From a bacterium (GTDB lineage: Bacteria; Patescibacteriota; Minisyncoccia; Phycocordibacterales; PALSA-1337), in contig JAUYLM010000031.1 of the NCBI GenBank assembly GCA_030698965.1, forward strand, positions 1 through 8,803: a stretch of 8,803 nt of DNA, in the 5' to 3' direction. The notes beneath the pieces were generated by a model that saw only the letters and a program-made list of their open reading frames with translations, was not told the origin of the DNA and made no database searches. The first letter of the stretch is position 1, and every line of letters starts with the position of its first letter. A program made the position numbers and the translations under genes. Below, piece by piece: positions 1-6,008 of this stretch.

Positions 1-1
1 A

Positions 2-625
2 GCTGGAGCGTTCAAGACTGCCAGCTTCATTTTCGGGGGGGAATTGAGCTTCATCCTGATGATCGTTCTCTCATTCTATCTGGCGGTGCAGGAGGATGGA
101 GTAGGAAGCTTCCTGAAGATCGTCAGTCCCGTCAAGCATCATGAGTACATCATCAATCTATGGAAGAGGTCACAGAGAAAAATAGGATATTGGATGCAGG
201 GACAGCTTCTGCTCGGCGTTATCGTCGGAGTTCTTGTTTATCTCGGATTGATGATCCTTGGCGTCAAAAATGCGCTTCTGCTGGCTTCTATCGCTACTAT
301 TTTCGAGATCATACCTATTTTCGGACCTATTCTAGCTGCGGTACCTGCCGTTCTCATATCTTTTGTCGATGGGGGCGCAACGCTTGTACTGCTTGTAATA
401 GGGCTTTATCTCATAATCCACCAATTTGAGAACCACCTTCTATATCCTTTGGTAGTCAGGAAGATAATAGGTATTTCTCCGATTGTTGTAATTTTGGCTC
501 TGGTTATCGGCGCCAAGCTCGCCGGTTTCCTCGGGGCCCTGCTCGCGGTCCCCATCGCTTCAGCTCTCATGGAGTGGATAGATGACGTGGAGAAGGATAA
601 AATGTCATTCAAGAAAATTACTTAA
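2..625 (+). CDS. AI-2E family transporter (PerM-like), 5' truncated
   Basis: This is the C-terminal 207 residues of a polytopic inner-membrane protein of the AI-2E/PerM family. The frame is open to the left edge, so the true start lies outside the window. Family members are usually about 350 residues, so more than a third is missing. Hydrophobic segments lie near residues 8-29, 68-87, 91-123, 126-140 and 155-184. The segment with PIFGPILAAVPA, followed by FENHLLYPLV and the glycine-rich GAKLAGFLGALLAVP, matches the conserved C-terminal half of the family. A short charged tail (WIDDVEKDK) ends it. Members export autoinducer-2 or act as cation antiporters in some bacteria, and the substrate cannot be read here. 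Only 15 bases separate it from metG, so the two are probably co-transcribed. Confidence 0.88.
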   Translation, partial: AGAFKTASFIFGGELSFILMIVLSFYLAVQEDGVGSFLKIVSPVKHHEYIINLWKRSQRKIGYWMQGQLLLGVIVGVLVYLGLMILGVKNALLLASIATIFEIIPIFGPILAAVPAVLISFVDGGATLVLLVIGLYLIIHQFENHLLYPLVVRKIIGISPIVVILALVIGAKLAGFLGALLAVPIASALMEWIDDVEKDKMSFKKIT

Positions 626-640
626 GAGAATTAAACAGCG

Positions 641-2071
641 ATGAAGAGCTATTACATAACAACAACACTGCCCTATGTGAATGCGGAGCCCCATATCGGA
701 CACGCCATGGAATTTATCCGTGCGGACGTAATCGCCCGTGAGAAGAAGGTAGAAGGCTTTGATGTTTTTTTCAATACGGGGACGGATGAGCATGGGTTGA
801 AAGTGTATGAGAAAGCTCTGGGATTCAGTGAGGATCCTAAGGCTTATGTGGATAGATGTATGATACAGTTCAAATCTCTAAAAGATACTTTGGGCCTGAG
901 TGATGATCTTCATTTTGTCAGGACTACCGATCCCCATCACATTATGGCGGCGCAGGAATTTTGGAAAATATGCGACAAGAACGGGTATATATACAAGAAG
1001 AATTACAAGACGAAGTATTGTCCCGGCTGTGAATTGGAAAAGACTGACATTGAAATTGAGAATGGCAGATGCTTCATACACCAGAGCATCGATTTGATCA
1101 TAATTGAAGAGGAAAATTATTTTTTCAAGTTCAGCGAATTCCAAAAACCCATCCTCTCTTTATATGAAGAAAATCCGGATTTTGTTATCCCGTCATTCCG
1201 TTTCAATGAAATAAAATCTTTTGTAAAAAACGGCCTGACTGATTTCAGCATTTCACGATTGAGAAGCAAGATGTCTTGGGGCGTTCCGGTGCCTGGAGAT
1301 GACGACCATGTCATGTATGTCTGGTTCGACGCGCTTGTCAGCTATATTTCCACAATCGGCTGGCCTGATGATAAGGAAAGCTTTGATAGATGGTGGATAA
1401 AGAGCGGAGGAGTAGTACAGTACTGCGGAAAAGACAACCTTCGACAGCAGTCCGCTATGTGGCAGGCTATGCTCATGGCTGCTGGTCTGCCAAACTCCAA
1501 GCAAATAGTCATCAATGGATTCATCACGGGTGAGGGAGGCATAAAGATGAGCAAGACTCTTGGGAATACCATTAATCCCATTGAAGTAGTTAAGGAATAT
1601 GGCACCGACGCTCTCCGATATTTTTTGTTGCGAGAAATCCATCCTTTTGAGGATAGTCCTTTTACATTGGATAAATTTAAGGAATCCTATAACGCTCACC
1701 TGGCGAATGGCCTAGGCAACCTTGTAAGCAGGGTCATGAAGATGGCGGAGACGAATGATATACGATTAGAAAAAAAGGAAGATGTAGATACAAGGAAATA
1801 CTCAGACCTTTATGACAGCTATGAAATAAATAAAGTTTGTAATGATATCTGGTCGCGCATCCAATCAGCTGATAAATATATACAGGAACATGAGCCCTTT
1901 AAGACAATAAAGGCAGACAAGGAAAAAGGGAAATTGGAAATAACATACCTGCTTGGGGAAGTGGCGCATATTGGAATTCTCCTCGCGCCGATCCTGCCGG
2001 AAACTTCAGCCAAGATAGCGAAGGCAATAGAGGAAAATAAGATAGCCAATCCTCTGTTTATAAGGAAATAG
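641..2071 (+). CDS. metG: Methionyl-tRNA synthetase (short form)
   Basis: Class I synthetase that attaches methionine to tRNA-Met in the cytoplasm, supplying both initiator and elongator tRNA. The protein has 476 residues. The ATP-binding signature HIGH is at 18-21, after PYVNAEP. The second signature is KMSKT at 302-306, a common variant of KMSKS. The connective domain has a single zinc knuckle, C127-x2-C130 and C144-x2-H147, the CxxC/CxxH pattern of Thermus-type enzymes. Other family marks are EENYFFKFS, DFSISR, SWGVPVPGD and YVWFDALVSY. The C-terminal 120 residues or so form the helical anticodon-binding domain. No Trbp111-like tRNA-binding domain follows, so this is the short form. No Shine-Dalgarno sequence precedes the ATG (TTAAACAGCG). 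The gene ends 6 bases before tatD, suggesting one transcript. Confidence 0.97.
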   Translation: MKSYYITTTLPYVNAEPHIGHAMEFIRADVIAREKKVEGFDVFFNTGTDEHGLKVYEKALGFSEDPKAYVDRCMIQFKSLKDTLGLSDDLHFVRTTDPHHIMAAQEFWKICDKNGYIYKKNYKTKYCPGCELEKTDIEIENGRCFIHQSIDLIIIEEENYFFKFSEFQKPILSLYEENPDFVIPSFRFNEIKSFVKNGLTDFSISRLRSKMSWGVPVPGDDDHVMYVWFDALVSYISTIGWPDDKESFDRWWIKSGGVVQYCGKDNLRQQSAMWQAMLMAAGLPNSKQIVINGFITGEGGIKMSKTLGNTINPIEVVKEYGTDALRYFLLREIHPFEDSPFTLDKFKESYNAHLANGLGNLVSRVMKMAETNDIRLEKKEDVDTRKYSDLYDSYEINKVCNDIWSRIQSADKYIQEHEPFKTIKADKEKGKLEITYLLGEVAHIGILLAPILPETSAKIAKAIEENKIANPLFIRK

Positions 2072-2077
2072 ACTAGT

Positions 2078-2845
2078 ATGAAGTATATAGATATTCACTG
2101 CCATCTTCAATTTCCAGAATACGATGCAGATAGGGAAGGGGCGATCAATAGGGCGCAGAAAGAAGAAATCGGAATCATAAATGTTGGAACCGATATTCCG
2201 ATGTCCGAGAAGGCCATTGAGCTCGCTGAAAGACATGAAAATATGTGGGCGACTGCGGCCATTCACCCGAATCATGCCAAAGAAATATTTGATTTTTCAG
2301 CCTTGGAAGATATGGCCAAGCATCCAAAGGTGGTAGCTATAGGAGAATGCGGTTTGGATTATTTTCACTCGGAACCTGAAGACATGGAGAAGCAGAGAGA
2401 AGTTTTTATTCAGCATATTGAGCTGGCTAATAAAGTGAACAAGCCTTTGATGTTGCACATTAGAAATGGAAAGGACAATTTAAACGCATATAGAGAAGCT
2501 GTGGAAATATTGAAAGGGTATTCTAGAGTCCGAGCCAATTTCCATTTTTTTGCCGGAAATATCGAGGATTTGAAAAGTATTGTTGATCTAAACTGTACCG
2601 TTTCCTTCACTGGAGTAGTGACATTCGCGAGAAATTATGATGAAGTGTTAAAGAGCGCTCCAATCGATCGAATAATGTCAGAAACCGATGCCCCCTATGT
2701 CGCTCCTGTTCCCAATAGAGGGAAGCGCAATGAACCCTTGTTTATAAAGGATATTTCTCATGCCATGGCATCCATAAGAGGTGAAGATGAAAGTGTTTTT
2801 CTACCTAAGATTGTTGACAACGCCAGAAAAATGTTCGGCATTTAA
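2078..2845 (+). CDS. tatD: TatD-family metal-dependent nuclease
   Basis: A TIM-barrel metal-dependent hydrolase of the TatD family, 255 residues, the usual length. Family members are cytoplasmic DNases (3'-5' exonuclease activity in E. coli TatD) linked to DNA repair or quality control. All expected metal ligands are visible: H7 and H9 in DIHCH, E90 in GECGLDYF, H127 in LMLHIR, H156 in NFHFF, and D204 in SETDAPY. The enzyme is therefore likely active. It starts 6 bases after metG. The metG 3' end supplies AAGGA about 11 bases upstream, a weak possible ribosome-binding site. The metG-tatD pairing is common in bacteria. The exact substrate in this organism cannot be inferred. Confidence 0.95.
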   Translation: MKYIDIHCHLQFPEYDADREGAINRAQKEEIGIINVGTDIPMSEKAIELAERHENMWATAAIHPNHAKEIFDFSALEDMAKHPKVVAIGECGLDYFHSEPEDMEKQREVFIQHIELANKVNKPLMLHIRNGKDNLNAYREAVEILKGYSRVRANFHFFAGNIEDLKSIVDLNCTVSFTGVVTFARNYDEVLKSAPIDRIMSETDAPYVAPVPNRGKRNEPLFIKDISHAMASIRGEDESVFLPKIVDNARKMFGI

Positions 2846-2856
2846 AAGTTTATCGA

Positions 2857-2889
2857 AAATTCATTAAAAATTCATCAGAAATTCATCTC
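2857..2889 (+). repeat. Three tandem 11-base direct repeats (AAATTCAT core)
   Basis: Three consecutive 11-mers, AAATTCATTAA (2857), AAATTCATCAG (2868) and AAATTCATCTC (2879), share an identical 8-base core. They start 12 bases after the tatD stop. The period is about one DNA turn, so the cores lie on one face of the helix. That would suit a cooperative protein-binding site upstream of the rpsF operon. A chance or slippage-derived repeat is equally possible. The repeat is seen directly; any function is inference. Confidence 0.6.
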
Positions 2890-2898
2890 GCTTTGCTA

Positions 2899-2934
2899 AA
2901 GTCCATAGTGCCACTCACCATGGCGTCTATGCTT
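2899..2934 (+). other. Bulged hairpin in the rpsF upstream region
   Basis: An imperfect inverted repeat. AAG (2899-2901) pairs with CTT (2932-2934), CATAG (2904-2908) with CTATG (2927-2931), and GCCA (2910-2913) with TGGC (2921-2924), closing a CTCACCA loop. A UC bulge and a small asymmetric U/GU joint interrupt the stem. Twelve Watson-Crick pairs in 36 bases is more than expected by chance. It could be part of a structured leader for rpsF or a weak end signal for tatD, since TTTATTT follows within 10 bases but there is no proper U tract. Confidence 0.45.
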
Positions 2935-2949
2935 GATTTATTTCTCCAT

Positions 2950-2973
2950 TATGATACTGTACCTGCACGTGCA
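2950..2973 (+). promoter_or_regulatory. Possible -10 box with adjoining palindrome, rpsF operon
   Basis: TATGAT at 2950-2955 resembles a sigma-70 -10 box. The perfect 10-base palindrome TGCACGTGCA at 2964-2973 would sit at the expected transcription start, where an operator could act. No acceptable -35 box lies 16-18 bases upstream, so the promoter call is weak. The palindrome is certain; its role is inferred. Confidence 0.25.
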
Positions 2974-3037
2974 TTTTAACAAAATAACAGCGTGAGTAGT
3001 CCTGGCTCGCACGGCCATGCTTCATTAAGCCTTTCTA

Positions 3038-3064
3038 TTGGCGAAATGAATTACTGCTCGCCAA
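3038..3064 (+). other. Hairpin just upstream of the rpsF start codon
   Basis: TTGGCGA (3038-3044) and TCGCCAA (3058-3064) form a perfect 7-bp stem around a 13-base loop. The structure ends 8 bases before the rpsF ATG, so it occupies the region a ribosome would contact. Autogenous control of rpsF operons by an S6:S18 complex binding the leader is known in other bacteria. This hairpin could serve that role, but I do not recognise the published motif. Confidence 0.45.
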
Positions 3065-3072
3065 ATATCACA

Positions 3073-3558
3073 ATGACAGAGACATTATCACTGAAGGAAG
3101 ATACTTTGAAGGTTTATGAAATCGGATACCTTCTCGTGTCTTCGATACCAGCGGAGAAAGTGGCGGATAGCGCCGCTTACCTAAAGGAAGTTCTTTCAAA
3201 AAAAGGAGCGGTAATGATTGCCGAGGAATCTCCCGAACTCCGGGAGTTAGCCTATACCATGATCAAGAAAATAGGGACTTCAAACCACAGATTCGATCAG
3301 GGATATTTCGGCTGGTTCAAGTTCGAGCTTCCTACAAAAGAGATAGAAAGCGTAAAGAAGGAGCTCGAGGCGCATCCTGAAATGCTCAGGATGCTTGTAA
3401 TCACCACGGTCAAGGAAAATACTTACCTCGGGAAAAAAGCCCCAGTAGCCGCACCAGCATCTGCTCCGGTAGAGGGGGTTGTCGCTGAGGTCCCAGTAGC
3501 TCCAGTCTCAGTGGAAGAAATGGATAAGAGCATAGACGAAATGGTGAAAGAGGCGTAG
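3073..3558 (+). CDS. rpsF: 30S ribosomal protein bS6 with C-terminal tail
   Basis: Small-subunit protein that pairs with bS18 on the 16S rRNA central domain (platform). The S6 fold runs from about residue 13 (KVYEIGYLLV) to 120. It includes the strand ELRELAYTMIKK, the aromatic segment GYFGWFKFEL, and the helix and strand ending in PEMLRMLVITTV. A tail of about 40 residues rich in Ala, Pro and Val follows, ending in the acidic helix-like SVEEMDKSIDEMVKEA. This makes 161 residues, longer than most bS6. I chose the ATG at 3073 because it gives a short leader peptide before the fold. The frame stays open upstream to GTG 2992 and ATG 3046, but that stretch reads unlike S6 and contains the hairpin. 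No Shine-Dalgarno sequence is present. It is first in the rpsF-ssb-rpsR operon. Confidence 0.93.
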   Translation: MTETLSLKEDTLKVYEIGYLLVSSIPAEKVADSAAYLKEVLSKKGAVMIAEESPELRELAYTMIKKIGTSNHRFDQGYFGWFKFELPTKEIESVKKELEAHPEMLRMLVITTVKENTYLGKKAPVAAPASAPVEGVVAEVPVAPVSVEEMDKSIDEMVKEA

Positions 3559-3594
3559 TATTATAATTACCAGTAGATATAATCACGCAAAAAT

Positions 3595-4047
3595 ATGTAT
3601 TTAAACAAAGTCATCATCGTAGGAAATATCGTCAGAGATCCGGAGCTCAAGGCTCTGCCTGCAGGGATAAAAGTCTGTACAATGAGCATAGCGACAAACC
3701 GCTATTGGAAAGACAAAGACGGAGCGAAGCAGGAGGCTGTAGACTATCACAATATCGTCATCTTCGGCCGCCAGGCGGAGACTACGGCGCAGTATATGAA
3801 GAAGGGGTCCAATGTCATGGTAGAAGGAAGACTGCAGACACGATCATGGGACGACAAGACATCGGGCGAGAAGAAATATAGGACTGAGATAATAGCCGAT
3901 AGGGTCCAATTTGGATCCAGCTCCAGGGGACCGGCATCCGGGGCGAAATCAGACGTGCCGTCGGGTGACTCGGCAAAAGACATGCCGGTGGCTGGAGCCA
4001 TCGAGTATCCCGAAGAAGAGATTAATCCTGATGATATACCATTCTAA
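3595..4047 (+). CDS. ssb: Single-stranded DNA-binding protein
   Basis: Binds and protects single-stranded DNA during replication, repair and recombination, and recruits partner enzymes through its C-terminus. The protein has 150 residues. The OB fold spans about residues 1-106, beginning MYLNKVIIVGNIVRDPELK and including VDYHNIVIFGRQAE and KKGSNVMVEGRLQTRSW. A flexible linker rich in Ser, Gly, Pro and Asp follows. The acidic tip PDDIPF matches the conserved partner-docking tail. The gene lies 36 bases after rpsF and 9 bases before rpsR, the classic order for this operon. Its ATG is preceded by CAAAAAT and no Shine-Dalgarno sequence, as also seen for rpsR. RecA, which works on SSB-coated DNA, is encoded 0.9 kb away on the other strand. 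Confidence 0.97.
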   Translation: MYLNKVIIVGNIVRDPELKALPAGIKVCTMSIATNRYWKDKDGAKQEAVDYHNIVIFGRQAETTAQYMKKGSNVMVEGRLQTRSWDDKTSGEKKYRTEIIADRVQFGSSSRGPASGAKSDVPSGDSAKDMPVAGAIEYPEEEINPDDIPF

Positions 4048-4056
4048 CAAAAATAT

Positions 4057-4260
4057 ATGATTAAACAGTGTTATTTTTCGCAAAACAATATCAAGAATAT
4101 AGATTATAAGGATACAGAAATCCTGAAGAAATTCCTCAATCCCCATGGACGAATGATAAGCCGAAAGAAGTCCGGAGTCAGTGCACGTAGCCAGCGTCAG
4201 CTAGCCGTAGCGGTAAAGCGCGCGAGATTCATCGGCCTCCTTCCATACGTCGCGAGATAA
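4057..4260 (+). CDS. rpsR: 30S ribosomal protein bS18
   Basis: Small basic protein of the 30S platform that binds as a heterodimer with bS6. At 67 residues it is near the family norm. Family marks are CYFSQNNIKNIDYKD (from C5), LKKFLNPHGRMISRKKSGVSAR and the terminal KRARFIGLLPYV. Many bS18 proteins carry a zinc-type CYFC near the N-terminus. Here the second Cys is Ser (C5-Y-F-S8) and no other cysteine exists, so zinc binding is unlikely. It is the last gene of the rpsF-ssb-rpsR operon, starting 9 bases after ssb behind an A-rich CAAAAATAT. A strong terminator begins 8 bases after its stop. Confidence 0.96.
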   Translation: MIKQCYFSQNNIKNIDYKDTEILKKFLNPHGRMISRKKSGVSARSQRQLAVAVKRARFIGLLPYVAR

Positions 4261-4268
4261 AGAATATA

Positions 4269-4302
4269 AAAAGAGCAGGTTCTGTAAATGATCTGCTCTT
4301 TT
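4269..4302. terminator. Bidirectional intrinsic terminator between rpsR and efp
   Basis: AAAAGAGCAG (4269-4278) and CTGCTCTTTT (4293-4302) form a perfect 10-bp stem. Two G-T wobbles and one T-A pair can extend it to 13 bp, leaving an 8-base loop. Because the stem starts with an A tract and ends with a T tract, it presents a U-rich 3' side on either strand. It sits 8 bases after the rpsR stop and 6 bases beyond the efp stop, as expected for a shared terminator of convergent operons. Confidence 0.9.
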
Positions 4303-4308
4303 CTATAC

Positions 4309-4881
4309 TTACTTTCCGACCCTTTCTCTATATTCTCCGGTCTCCGTGTTTATCCTTATCACATCTCCGGCATTCACGAACAGGGGAGCTGTTATGGTAG
4401 CACCAGTCTCTAGCGTAACGACCTTTCCTCCGCTCGTTGCGCTGTCTCCTTTTACATTTGGCGGAGCCTCAGTAACCTTTAACTCGACACTTACGGGGAA
4501 CTTAAAGCCGATAGTCTGCTCTCCGAATGTGAGCTGTGTTACGAGGGAATTTGGCTTTAGAAAACGGGATTGGTGGCCGATAATACTCTCGCCTACGCTA
4601 AACCTTTTACTTGGGTCCTCAGGATTACAGAAAAAGAACTCTCCTCGGTTGTTGTAAAGGTATTTTATTTCTTTGCTCTCGATCTCTGCTTCCTCTACTT
4701 TCTCAGACTGATGAAATGAGTATTCAGTTACCTTGCCGGTAATCATATTTTTCAGCTTAGTGGCATTCACCGGCTTCCTTTGCTGTTTGCGGAAAACATG
4801 AGAGCTAAGCACTTCGTACGGCGAACCATCCAGGATAATGTACTTCCTCTCGACGATCTCGTTGTATTCAAGCATTGACAT
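4309..4881 (-). CDS. efp: Elongation factor P with unusual tip loop
   Basis: EF-P binds between the ribosomal P and E sites and relieves stalling on polyproline stretches. The protein has 190 residues in three beta-barrel domains. Recognisable parts are the KOW-like N-terminal domain (YIILDGSPYEVLSSH and KLKNMITGKV), the OB domain (about 66-128) and the C-terminal OB domain (KGDSATSGGKVVTLETGA through NTETGEYRERV). The tip loop normally reads PGKG, with the modifiable Lys at E. coli position 34. Here it is FRKQQRKPV, and a gap-free alignment from DG at 18-19 puts Gln at 34. Lysyl or rhamnosyl modification at that position is therefore impossible, although K32, R35 and K36 are close. The start could be 4881 or the ATG two codons in (4875). 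It lies 23 bases after recA and is probably co-transcribed. Confidence 0.95.
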   Translation of the reverse strand: MSMLEYNEIVERKYIILDGSPYEVLSSHVFRKQQRKPVNATKLKNMITGKVTEYSFHQSEKVEEAEIESKEIKYLYNNRGEFFFCNPEDPSKRFSVGESIIGHQSRFLKPNSLVTQLTFGEQTIGFKFPVSVELKVTEAPPNVKGDSATSGGKVVTLETGATITAPLFVNAGDVIRINTETGEYRERVGK

Positions 4882-4904
4882 GGTATTTGTTAGCGCATTC
4901 TATA

Positions 4905-5945
4905 CTAGACCTGTTCCTCAGTCAATTTATGCCTGATCTTCCCAAGGATTTCTTCGCGTATCGGCGGGTTATCTCTCAGGAACTGCCTGGTGGCGTCATA
5001 ACCTCTTCCAAGCTTTTCTTCTCCATAGGCGTAAGAGCTCCCTGATTTTTGTATCATGCCCATCTTTTCACCAAGGGCAATTACTTCTCCTTCCTGTGAA
5101 ATTCCCTCATTATACATGAGGTCGAATTCTGTCTGGCGGAAGGGGGCAGCTACCTTATTTTTAACCACCTTGACGCGCACCCGCCCTCCCATGACTTCCT
5201 CTCCTTTTTTGATCTGTGCAATCCTGCGGATATCAAGCCGGATGGATGTATAAAATTTCAAAGCCTTTCCTCCCGGGGTTGTTTCCGGGTTTCCGAACAT
5301 GACTCCGATCTGCATTCTGATCTGGTTGATGAAGATTACGATAGTTTTTGATTTTGCCACTATTCCGGTAAGTTTCCGTAAAGCTTGGGACATGAGCCGA
5401 GCCTGCTTTCCGACATGGTGCGCTCCCATATCTCCCTCGATCTCATCTTTCGGTGTCAGGGCGGCGACGGAGTCAATGACAATTACATCCATTTTCCCGG
5501 AACGGACCAGGCTCTCTACTATTTCCAGAGCTTGTTCTCCGGTATCCGGCTGTGAGATGAGCAGTTCGTCTATTTTGACTCCTATGCGCTTGGCGTACTC
5601 TGGATCCATGGCATGTTCTGCGTCTATGAAGGCGCATATGCCATCGAGTTTCTGTGCTTCGGCTATGATGTGAAGAGACAGGGTAGTTTTTCCTGATGAT
5701 TCTGGTCCGAATATCTCGATAATGCGTCCTCTCGGCATCCCGCCTACGCCTAGGGCGGCATCAAGGCCGATCGATCCTGTCGGAATAGCGTTTACGTTCA
5801 CCCTCGGCTTTTCGCCGAGCTTCATGATAGATTCTTCTCCGAATTTCATCCTGATCGCATCAAGCGTAGCGCTTATATTTTTTGTGGGATCGCTGTGCGT
5901 CTTCTCTGAAATTTTCTCTTCTTTTATTTTTTCTTTTTTTGGCAT
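4905..5945 (-). CDS. recA: RecA recombinase
   Basis: ATP-dependent strand-exchange protein for homologous recombination and repair, forming filaments on single-stranded DNA. At 346 residues it is a normal length. An N-terminal Lys/Glu-rich extension (1-20) precedes the helix that packs between protomers. Walker A is GPESSGKTT at 80-88, Walker B is MDVIVIDSVAAL at about 152-163, and loop L1 is EGDMGAHHVGKQAR at 170-183. Loop L2 follows NQIRMQIG at 207-214 and includes FGNPETTPGG. The C-terminal domain ends at RHKLTEEQV and lacks the long acidic tail of E. coli RecA. No intein or frameshift is seen. The gene lies 63 bases after the small hypothetical gene. A possible promoter, but no recognisable LexA box, is present in that gap. 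Confidence 0.98.
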   Translation of the reverse strand: MPKKEKIKEEKISEKTHSDPTKNISATLDAIRMKFGEESIMKLGEKPRVNVNAIPTGSIGLDAALGVGGMPRGRIIEIFGPESSGKTTLSLHIIAEAQKLDGICAFIDAEHAMDPEYAKRIGVKIDELLISQPDTGEQALEIVESLVRSGKMDVIVIDSVAALTPKDEIEGDMGAHHVGKQARLMSQALRKLTGIVAKSKTIVIFINQIRMQIGVMFGNPETTPGGKALKFYTSIRLDIRRIAQIKKGEEVMGGRVRVKVVKNKVAAPFRQTEFDLMYNEGISQEGEVIALGEKMGMIQKSGSSYAYGEEKLGRGYDATRQFLRDNPPIREEILGKIRHKLTEEQV

Positions 5946-5950
5946 GTGTT

Positions 5951-5979
5951 TGTATGAATTAAGGAATAATCGTCGTCAA
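5951..5979 (-). promoter_or_regulatory. Possible sigma-70 promoter of recA
   Basis: On the - strand, TTGACG (5974-5979) matches the -35 consensus in five of six positions. Exactly 17 bases separate it from CATACA (5951-5956), which matches the -10 consensus in only three. Transcription would start almost at the recA ATG at 5945, giving a near-leaderless message. This is weak evidence, because recA may simply be read through from ftsK. Confidence 0.3.
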
Positions 5980-6008
5980 TGAGAATGTTCGCACGACATC
6001 CGCATGCC

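Noticed and set aside
1253..1699. 148-codon open frame on the - strand
   Set aside because: It lies wholly inside metG, which has intact motifs, and its translation shows no domain-like pattern. It is a shadow frame.
2857..2889. CRISPR-like repeat array
   Set aside because: The units are only 11 bases, contiguous and without spacers, and no cas genes are present.
2992..3072. GTG-initiated extension of rpsF
   Set aside because: The frame is open from GTG 2992 and would add 27 residues rich in Ser, Gly and His. They do not resemble an S6 N-terminus, and the stretch contains the 7-bp hairpin. ATG 3073 gives a natural start.
2846..3072. tRNA or other known RNA gene in the leader
   Set aside because: No cloverleaf, T-loop GTTCRA pattern or recognisable riboswitch core could be found by eye.
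3562..3583. Two TATAAT boxes between rpsF and ssb
   Set aside because: Perfect -10 hexamers occur at 3562 and 3578, but neither has a recognisable -35 box. Co-transcription with rpsF is more likely, so no promoter was called.
5299..5673. 124-codon open frame on the + strand
   Set aside because: It is antisense to the recA motor core, and the Ser/Met-rich translation is not protein-like.
5978..5991. LexA/SOS box upstream of recA
   Set aside because: GTTCG at 5987-5991 matches one half of the Gram-positive SOS box, but the other half-site (5978-5982, AATGA) does not match CGAAC.
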